Of a DNA stretch of 64,000 bases, positions 57,838-64,000 are shown in pieces. Positions within the stretch are counted from its first letter, which is position 1, and each line of letters opens with the position of its first letter. A program made the translations under genes and the position numbers. The notes beneath the pieces are model-generated. The model made no database searches. It saw only the letters and a list, made by a program, of their open reading frames with translations, and was not told where the DNA came from. Source of the stretch: Usnea hakonensis (Eukaryota; Ascomycota; Lecanoromycetes; Lecanorales; Parmeliaceae); the NCBI GenBank assembly GCA_013423325.1, contig BLJB01000109.1, positions 1 to 64,000 on the forward strand, given 5' to 3'.

Positions 57838-58965
57838 ATGGCACTCAAATTCCCTTCCGGCAGAGCCTCGGTCAGCATTCAAGAATTCCAAAACAAGCAA
57901 CAGACTCAGAAAGATTGTGGTATCTGTAAAGAGCTCTGGGGAATCGATGACGAGTGTATTGGCAACAAGGTGCATGTTCTTCATCCATGTCAACACGTTG
58001 TCGGCTCTCAATGCTGGAACTTGGTGGAGGACGAGCAGAAGGGCAAATGCCCTGTTTGTACGGTCGAGATACGATGTGATGAGAAGATTGGGGTGCGCAC
58101 CATTGTCGACAGATGCGCTCCAGCCACTCCAAATGCCCGGCGTCAGGAACCAGAGAAGTTCCTACTCCTAACGCAGGGCTCGTGTTTGAGAGGCCAGGCG
58201 GTGGTAGTGGAAGATTGGGAGGAGAACGACCATGAAGAGGACATCATCATAGAAGGGGGGAAAAAGGATGATAATTATGATGTCGAGCTTGACGCTGGCT
58301 TGCGCTTCGTGGACCTTAGTGTTGGGATCGGATATATAAAAGAAGGACTCGGCATGTTGCAGGATTCGTCTAGTACCTTGACGCCTGTACCCTGGAATCG
58401 CTCGAGACGCTTCTTTACGGACACTGCGCATATCAAGGAAGGCAGCAAGAGACGAAAGATCGATATCGCCACGTTTTCCAGTGGTGGAACAGAGTTCACT
58501 ATGAACAATCTCAGACAGACTTTGTCTTCAGCTGAGGATTGGACCATGGAAGATGTCGCCGCAGTCCTTGGAGGGAAACAGGTTGCAAACAAAGACTCCA
58601 TGTCTTTGCGAAAGTTAGAGAAGAAGCTCGCAGATATACAAGCTGAGATTGAAGAGCGAAAGTCGGAGAAGAAGATCGCAGATATACGAGCTGAGATCGA
58701 AGAGCTGAAGGATCTCGAGTCTTGCGAGATTGCGCGGCGAGAAGAAGCGGAGTTCGAAAAGTGGAAGAATCACGAGTCTCGCGAGAATGCGCGCTATTGG
58801 GAAGCCAGTATCAAGATAGAATGCATCCGAGAGATCAACAAGAAGGCTGACGAAGAGGTTCTCAGAATTCGTGCTGAGGCTGAAGACGAGGTCGAAAGGG
58901 TCCGCGCTAGAGCTTCCGCGGAAATCGCCAAGCTACACAGTCATAGGAAGGTGGCGGGGGTGTAG
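57838..58965 (+). CDS. RING-type zinc-finger protein with C-terminal coiled coil
   Basis: Single exon of 375 residues, probable ubiquitin E3 ligase. The ATG at 57838 is used because the four codons upstream in frame begin with a TTG. The N-terminus has a RING-like cluster: Cys27-x2-Cys30, then LHPCQHVVGSQCW (Cys51, His53, Cys59) and CPVC (Cys71, Cys74). One usual metal ligand at the second His/Cys position is Gly, as in other fungal PCxHVxGxxC forms. An acidic stretch (residues about 120-150) and a 100-residue unstructured part follow. Residues about 255-370 are strongly coiled coil, with two adjacent near-copies of EKK(L/I)ADI(Q/R)AEIEE, an internal duplication. Location is not predictable. 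No neighbour clearly belongs to the same pathway. Confidence 0.8.
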   Translation: MALKFPSGRASVSIQEFQNKQQTQKDCGICKELWGIDDECIGNKVHVLHPCQHVVGSQCWNLVEDEQKGKCPVCTVEIRCDEKIGVRTIVDRCAPATPNARRQEPEKFLLLTQGSCLRGQAVVVEDWEENDHEEDIIIEGGKKDDNYDVELDAGLRFVDLSVGIGYIKEGLGMLQDSSSTLTPVPWNRSRRFFTDTAHIKEGSKRRKIDIATFSSGGTEFTMNNLRQTLSSAEDWTMEDVAAVLGGKQVANKDSMSLRKLEKKLADIQAEIEERKSEKKIADIRAEIEELKDLESCEIARREEAEFEKWKNHESRENARYWEASIKIECIREINKKADEEVLRIRAEAEDEVERVRARASAEIAKLHSHRKVAGV

Positions 58966-59277
58966 CAAACGCTACCCATGGAGAAGCGTATTGTATGTCG
59001 GAAGAGATTGTTCGGAGAGCGGAGTATTGATACACTAGGATTTAGGATTAATACTTTACACCAAAAGAGAAAGAGCGTTCTTCTACTTTCTTCGATGGTA
59101 AGCTGGGGATCTCTTTACTTCTCATTTGGCGTTTGTCGTGGTCTGATCTCTTGAGCGTGATAGTACCTCGGATGCGCGGATGCTGGCGAAGAGGTTCTGT
59201 AGAGGGAAGAAGTGTAAAGTTGGGAAAGTTTGCGAGAGCAAGATGTATTGCATGATAGGTGACAAGATCACCTCCAT
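58966..59277. other. Intergenic region
   Basis: Short spacer between convergent genes (RING gene on +, secreted-family relic on -). Nothing recognised. Confidence 0.6.
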
Positions 59278-59947
59278 CTAAGAAGGAAGTTTCAAAACCC
59301 CGCTCGAATTGAAAGTTTGTGTGACTGATGGCAGGATTGGTTCGCCTTGCAGGACACGCCCGTCACCGATAACATGCCTCTCTTCTATGACTAAGAGAGC
59401 GATGCCAAACGGATTCCCCTGCACGACCATAAACGTCCTCAAACCCCACAAAACCTCTTTCACGTCACTTCATTTCAGCTTTCTGCGGGCCAGCAAGTCA
59501 CTGCCTAGTCTGATGTAAGCACCGTCTTTCACTTCCTTGTAAGGATCGCAAGAAGCCGGCAGTTCGCCGTCTCCTGAGATATCGATTATATTCGAGACGG
59601 TTGTCCAGGCATTGAAGATTGCAGTACGGAGGGCTTTTTTATTGATGGGAATTGCTCGATTAATAGACATCGCAAGACTCAGTTTGGTGCCTTCGATAGG
59701 AAAGACGAGATTTTCCGTGAGACTTGTGATCATTCTGGTTTTCGAGCACATTTGTCAGCTTATCTCTGCAAGTGAAAGATGGCACTCTCCGTAATGCCTA
59801 CTCTGGCCTAGTTGAGTTGAACTGGATACTGTTGGCACTCTGCTCTGTCAGCATCAAGGTTCCTGGAGAGTCGAGCGCACTGAGCGGGGCGGCCGAGACG
59901 AAGAAGGCTTGTTGGAAGAGAAAGAAGAATGCTGGGAAGAGGAACAT
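59278..59947 (-). pseudogene. Small secreted protein, family member 3, broken by an in-frame TGA
   Basis: The ATG at 59947 starts a strong signal peptide (MFLFPAFFFLFQQAFFVSA, cleavage likely after SAA). An intron of about 70 bases (GTAGGC ... AACCAG, near 59800-59730) joins in frame to MITSLTENLVFPIEG and RAIPINKKALRTAIFNAW. The frame then meets TGA at 59470-59472 and continues without shift as SDVKEVLWGLRTFMVVQGN, then IALLVIEERHVIGDGRVL, ending at 59278. The segment after the stop aligns in pattern with the C-termini of the proteins at 40709-41374 and 42261-42852, so the stop lies inside the conserved region. Probably a decayed third paralog; a sequencing error or readthrough is possible. 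Confidence 0.65.
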
Positions 59948-61169
59948 GATATCTATTTATGAACAAAGACACAAAATTGAACAAGTTTAGAGCTCTTTCC
60001 CTCACGCAATTTTGAAGAATTTGTGCCAAACGGCATGCATTTTCTTCATCTCGATGCGCTAATTGTAGAAAAACAATCAGGGTCGCGCCGAGCGAGCCGT
60101 AAGGAAATATCTCAAGGTACGAGCAGGCTAAGTGCAAGACGGGCGCTTGGACGAGCGCATGTGTGATGGGATACAGGCGACAATAGGCGCTTTGGATGAG
60201 CAAATTACTTTTGCGACATGGTAAGAACGTCGATCATTTCTATGTAAGTTGTAGATCTCAAGATTGACACATCGAAAGCAGATGTCGGGTGCTTTCTTGG
60301 GGGCTAGTGCTTCATTCGCCATATACGAACCATACGAATGCATGCAGACGGTCAAATGTGCACAGAGGGTAGGTAGCTGTAACAGTGGTTGGCCTGTCTC
60401 ATCGGCATGGGTAGGCCGAACAGAGGCCCATTGCCACAGCGCTAGAAGCTCTCCCATATCTTTGCGATATAGACCTGGAATAAAACGTATTATATACAGG
60501 CAGGCGTGGGTGGTCGAAGAATCGATGCAATGACTCTGAAGGAGATGAATCGAATAGAGAGCAATCGCAGTGCATAAAGTAGTAAATGTATGGTACACTG
60601 TCCCACCATGGCCATGCCTGTGCACCATCTTCCTGAATCCTGGTGATTCGAATCCATGCTTCGAGTCCATGCATGCAATCACTGGAACGAGTAATGCGAT
60701 TGTGCGATAGCCGAAATCAGTGGCGAGGCTACTGACCCAGAAAAATGACAGTATACCGAGTATATGGTAGAAAAAAGTGTCAGCAGAGGTTTGATGTCGT
60801 CTATTCTGACAATGAAGACTGTCTTTGACAGTGACCCGCTGCCATAGATTAGGTAGGACGGACTAGGTAGACTTTCACATGAGAAATCCGCAGTGGCAAT
60901 TGGAAAGGGGCAGAGCCCAAGAGGTCCATTACAGTAAGGTGCCTTTGATATATCAACAAATGCTTCGTCCGGCACAAGTTGACACATTTCCTTAGCGTGG
61001 ACAAGGAGAGGACGCTAATCGAATCTGTCCTAGTGTGTTGGCGGGATTGAAGAACAAAATTCTCCGGTTCTCCGTTCTCCGCTAAAATCATCAAGTACAG
61101 TCTGATACTCCATTTAGGATGCTTCATACTGAAGACTAAGACAGCGACTTTACTTGACCGCTGATAAAG
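59948..61169. other. Intergenic region
   Basis: No gene supported. The long frame at 60128-60682 on the - strand has no domain, and its composition is not protein-like. Confidence 0.5.
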
Positions 61170-63282
61170 ATGGAGCTCAATGCCGTTCCGACTGCCGGAA
61201 CTTCAGCCCCGTACGGTCGTGCTTGCTCAACCTGTGCCCGGTCGAAAGCAAAATGCATTACAGGTAATAGCACCAATGCAAAATGCGAGAGGTATTTCAA
61301 AGGCCTCATGCAATTATTGTGACTGGGTATGCTAACCCATTACAGATGCCTTCGACTAAACAAAGACTGTCAACCCGTACAGACTGTGCGGAGGCGCAAG
61401 ACAGCGAGCAGGGCGTCCAATAACCAAAAAGAAAGGCTAGAAGAGAAGCTCGATGGATTATATAAGCTACTGCAGTCGTCTGTACCTTCAGCGTCTCAAG
61501 TAGACCAGACTGCCTCCCTATCGACTGCACTCATATCTACTCGGTCGACCTCCGAGTCAGTCCCATCCCATGTTCCCAATCCGCAGCGCAGCGGCGACGT
61601 TCGTCCATCATCAGTTCTACACCAGAATTGGAATCCGATAGATGGACTTCGCCCGAACCCCCCCACCACTGCCCCAGATGCTCCATACGTACTTTCGGGC
61701 ACGAGATCTACAGCCTACCATTGCCCCGATAGTTCGCTCGTCAGCGGGCTTGAACCCTCCTCTGATCAAGCAGAAGAATATCTGAATACCTTTCGACCCC
61801 ACATGGCGACTTACTTTCCCTTCATCCTTGTACCAGAGTCTACGACAGCCCATGAACTTCGTCGTGAACGCCCATTCTTGTGGCTTTGTGTAATGTCGGT
61901 GGCAGCGAAATCTACGGCTCAGCAGAAGGCCCTTGGAAGAGAAGTGAAGATAGGTATGGGAAGGGAAATAATTGCTGAGGGTAAGAACAACATTGACTTA
62001 CTCTTGGGACTTCTTGTATTTGTTGCCTGGTAGGTAGATTCCGCTGTCTCTAGTATCCGATATGCTATTTCGAAGAATTTGACGATGTAGGGGCCACTAC
62101 CATATACATGATAATCCAATTATCATTCAAAGCTTACAGCTTGCCATCGCATTAGCGGGTAATCTTGGATTGAATAAGCCGGCGCTCAAAGAGCCGACAC
62201 CTCTGATGTTGAACCTTGATGCGCGAGGATGCCCGATGAGGCCTTCTGTTCCCTCACTACGAACATCGGAAGAACGGAGGGCAATGCTCGGCTGCTTTCT
62301 ACTCAGCTCAGTGTACGGAAGTTTCCAGTCTGAGGTCAAGCAGTAAAGGACTAATTAACATAATTTCAGAACGTCGTACTATTTCCAGCGTCTTGACGCT
62401 CTTCGCTGGACTCCGTATCTGGACGAGTGTATGACAGTGCTAGCCGAGGAAAAGGATCAGCCGTCTGACGAGCTTCTAATTAACCTGGTGAGATTGCAAC
62501 TCATCGTGGAGAAAGTGGGACGTGCTCCGTGGCATGAGGGACAGAACGATGCCACCGGTTCTACGAGAGCCCCAACAACATTCTACCTCAAAGCATTGCA
62601 AGCGCAACTGCAAGACTTCAGAATGAAACTTTGTCCTGAGATCCAAGACAATGGTATGAAAGCGCTCGGAGTCTCTCTCAAAATCGTCACTTGCTAAGTC
62701 CTTGTAGAAGTCTTACTCTTGCATCTGTATAGTACAGAGATAAAAGTGCACGAACTGGCTCTTTCAAAAGCCACTATCATCTCCAACAGCCCAGGCTTTC
62801 AGCAATTGGACTCGCTCTTTGTATGTCTTCATGCGACCAAAAAGTGGTTCGATCTGTTCCTCAGCTTGCCCCATGATTCTTTTGTTGGCTTCTCGATATC
62901 GCTGTTCACGCAACTAGCTCAGTGCATTATAACTCTATTCAGACTCCTAACTTTTGATGACTCGATTTGGGATCGGGGCCTCGCACGGGAGACAGCAAAT
63001 CTCACGCTCATATTGGAACAAGTCGTCCAGAAGCTTACTCAAGTGAAAGCTGTCGCAAGACTGGATCATGGTGACCTGGAGGGGAAGGATATTTTCAGTG
63101 GAACTGCCCGGACCCTTGAGTCTATCAAGGTATGGTGGGATTCGAGATTAGCCGCGGAATCAACCAACAACACCGGCTTAAACGAGACGCTGACGGAACC
63201 TTTCTTGGATTTCCAAGATGACATGTGGTTGACAGATACTTTTGGTGGGGTTGATGGCCTTTTTGACATGACTTTGCAATGA
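61170..63282 (+). CDS. Zn2Cys6 (GAL4-type) transcription factor
   Basis: Nuclear DNA-binding regulator of about 600 residues. The ATG at 61170 is followed by RACSTCARSKAKC and a splice after KCER (intron about 61291-61345), giving KCERCLRLNKDC, so the six Cys show spacing C-x2-C-x6-C-x9-C-x2-C-x6-C. The first intron thus falls inside the zinc cluster, as is common in this family. A linker rich in Arg/Lys and a short Leu-rich coiled coil (EEKLDGLYKLLQSS) follow. The middle region matches the fungal regulator core: EEYLNTFRPHMATYFPF, RTSEERRAMLGCFLLSS and LRWTPYLDECMTVL. Further introns lie near 62030-62130, 62345-62370 and 62655-62710. The C-terminus is acidic and aromatic (DDMWLTDTFGG), plausible for activation. 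It sits 0.4 kb upstream of an MFS pump on the same strand, typical of cluster regulators. Confidence 0.9.
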
Positions 63283-63692
63283 TGACCGAAAGTCGGGCTG
63301 CAAAGAAAGACGGAGAAGGCTGAAGCAACGTAGAATCCTTGGGCGCTAATCGTTGGCTCCTTCGGGATATCATACTCAATACTAGATCATCACAACTTGA
63401 TCCTTAGATTTGATCCTTAGATTAATATAAAGTGAAGTTATTAGTAGAAAATTGTAATATAGAGCAAGCAGTAATAAAAAGACGTTGGCAGCGAACGGGA
63501 TTCGGAATTACTCGGAATCCCGAATTCCGTCCCTGCAGTATTGATTCACTTAGGGTTAGGGTTACACCACAAGACAGATATAAACGACGAGGCACCAATC
63601 AATACTCAGTCTTTATTGACAGCAGAGTTCCTCATTCTCAATCTCTCTCATGCTCTTGTACCTCATGCAATTCGATATCAAGGCCAATCTTG
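63283..63692. promoter_or_regulatory. Promoter region of the downstream MFS gene
   Basis: 410 bases between the regulator and the pump. It contains the nested inverted repeat at 63496-63529 and a telomere-like stretch TTAGGGTTAGGGTTA at 63550-63564. Confidence 0.5.
63496..63529. promoter_or_regulatory. Nested inverted repeats with CGG half-sites
   Basis: Two overlapping palindromes: CGGGATTC - 11 bases - GAATCCCG (63496-63522) and CGGAATT - 13 bases - AATTCCG (63503-63529). CGG...CCG inverted repeats are the classic binding sites of Zn2Cys6 dimers, and one is encoded just upstream. It lies about 165 bases before the MFS start codon. Confidence 0.5.
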
Positions 63693-64000
63693 ATGCTCTC
63701 ACAAATGGAGACATGCCCCGCGTCAGAGATTATCCCCGACGCGGATTTCCAGTCAAATGCAAACGGAGAGAAGCCGGAGACAGGAATGATGAATTCAAAG
63801 GAGCATGGCACTGAGAGCGCAGAGACCCAGCACACAGACAATGAGGAATCTCAATATGTTACCGGCTTCAAGCTCGCTATCATTATGGTCTCGACGACAT
63901 TGATCTTCTTTCTTGTAATGCTGGACCTTTCCATCATCACTACGGTCAGTCAAGCAACGATGCGCTAGCCTGTCTACTTCTAGCTTCGTCTGATACCTGG
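63693..64000 (+). CDS. DHA2-type MFS transporter, 5' part only (runs off the window)
   Basis: Partial gene. The ATG at 63693 (MLSQMETCPASEII) begins an acidic cytosolic tail of about 60 residues, followed by the first span and its signature FKLAIIMVSTTLIFFLVMLD LSIITT. The exon ends at 63944 with a GTCAGT donor, and the next exon lies beyond the window. The D..ITT end of the first span is typical of 14-span drug:proton antiporters (D1 motif region). Together with the adjacent Zn2Cys6 regulator it suggests a regulated export unit or the edge of a biosynthetic cluster. Confidence 0.8.

Noticed and set aside
50372..59472. Stop-codon readthrough as the explanation for the three internal stops
   Set aside because: None has the TGA-CTA context known to favour readthrough; kept only as one possibility.
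60128..60682. 184-codon frame on the - strand
   Set aside because: Its composition (Cys, His and Arg scattered) and lack of motifs or conserved spacing suggest chance.

Overview
The window is nuclear DNA from a filamentous ascomycete (Pezizomycotina). The evidence is protein genes split by short GT-AG introns of about 45-110 bases, together with characteristic fungal families: a Ppo fatty-acid dioxygenase, an unspecific peroxygenase, a Zn2Cys6 regulator, DHA2-type MFS pumps, a ULD-domain protein and a relic of a fungal STAND N-terminal domain. Leotiomycetes is a guess, not a demonstration. I recognised no tRNA, rRNA, CRISPR array or complete transposon.

Layout. 1-1253: low-complexity DNA with very long poly-C runs and a two-base assembly gap. 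1254-10323: three oxidoreductase genes, namely a ten-exon Ppo oxygenase whose P450 half lacks its cysteine ligand, a compact heme-thiolate peroxygenase and an extended SDR, plus one uncertain small gene. 11181-14789: a multi-span membrane protein and an F-box protein. 17320-25640: an MFS pump, a decayed STAND-type gene, a ULD/zinc-ribbon protein and an acidic hypothetical protein. 26400-28851: a tandem-repeat block next to a chromate-transporter gene. 29458-38607: a membrane protein, a DHA2 pump, a GIY-YIG-like protein and an O-methyltransferase. 40709-42852: two small secreted proteins that look related. 42853-47222: no convincing gene. 47223-54492: a secreted beta-rich protein, a small membrane ORF, an isochorismatase-family gene with an internal stop, and a secreted protein whose intron holds a 49-base homopolymer. 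56469-59947: an aminoglycoside-phosphotransferase-like remnant, a RING/coiled-coil protein, and a third member of the small secreted family broken by a stop. 61170-64000: a Zn2Cys6 transcription factor followed by the start of a DHA2 pump, probably the edge of a metabolite gene cluster continuing outside the window.

How the genes relate. Most look like independent accessory genes. The Ppo oxygenase (oxylipin signalling), peroxygenase and SDR could act on lipids or small molecules, but nothing shows they are co-regulated. The clearest functional pair is the regulator and pump at the right end, with a nested CGG-type inverted repeat between them. The most unusual things are: (1) a three-member family of tiny secreted proteins with a shared C-terminal pattern, one pseudogenised; (2) repeated C-rich to G-rich strand switches, several of them inside single genes; (3) 49-66-base C homopolymers; (4) a Ppo enzyme with an intact dioxygenase site, an inactive-looking P450 domain and an extra segment of about 100 residues; (5) three otherwise readable genes each cut by one in-frame stop.
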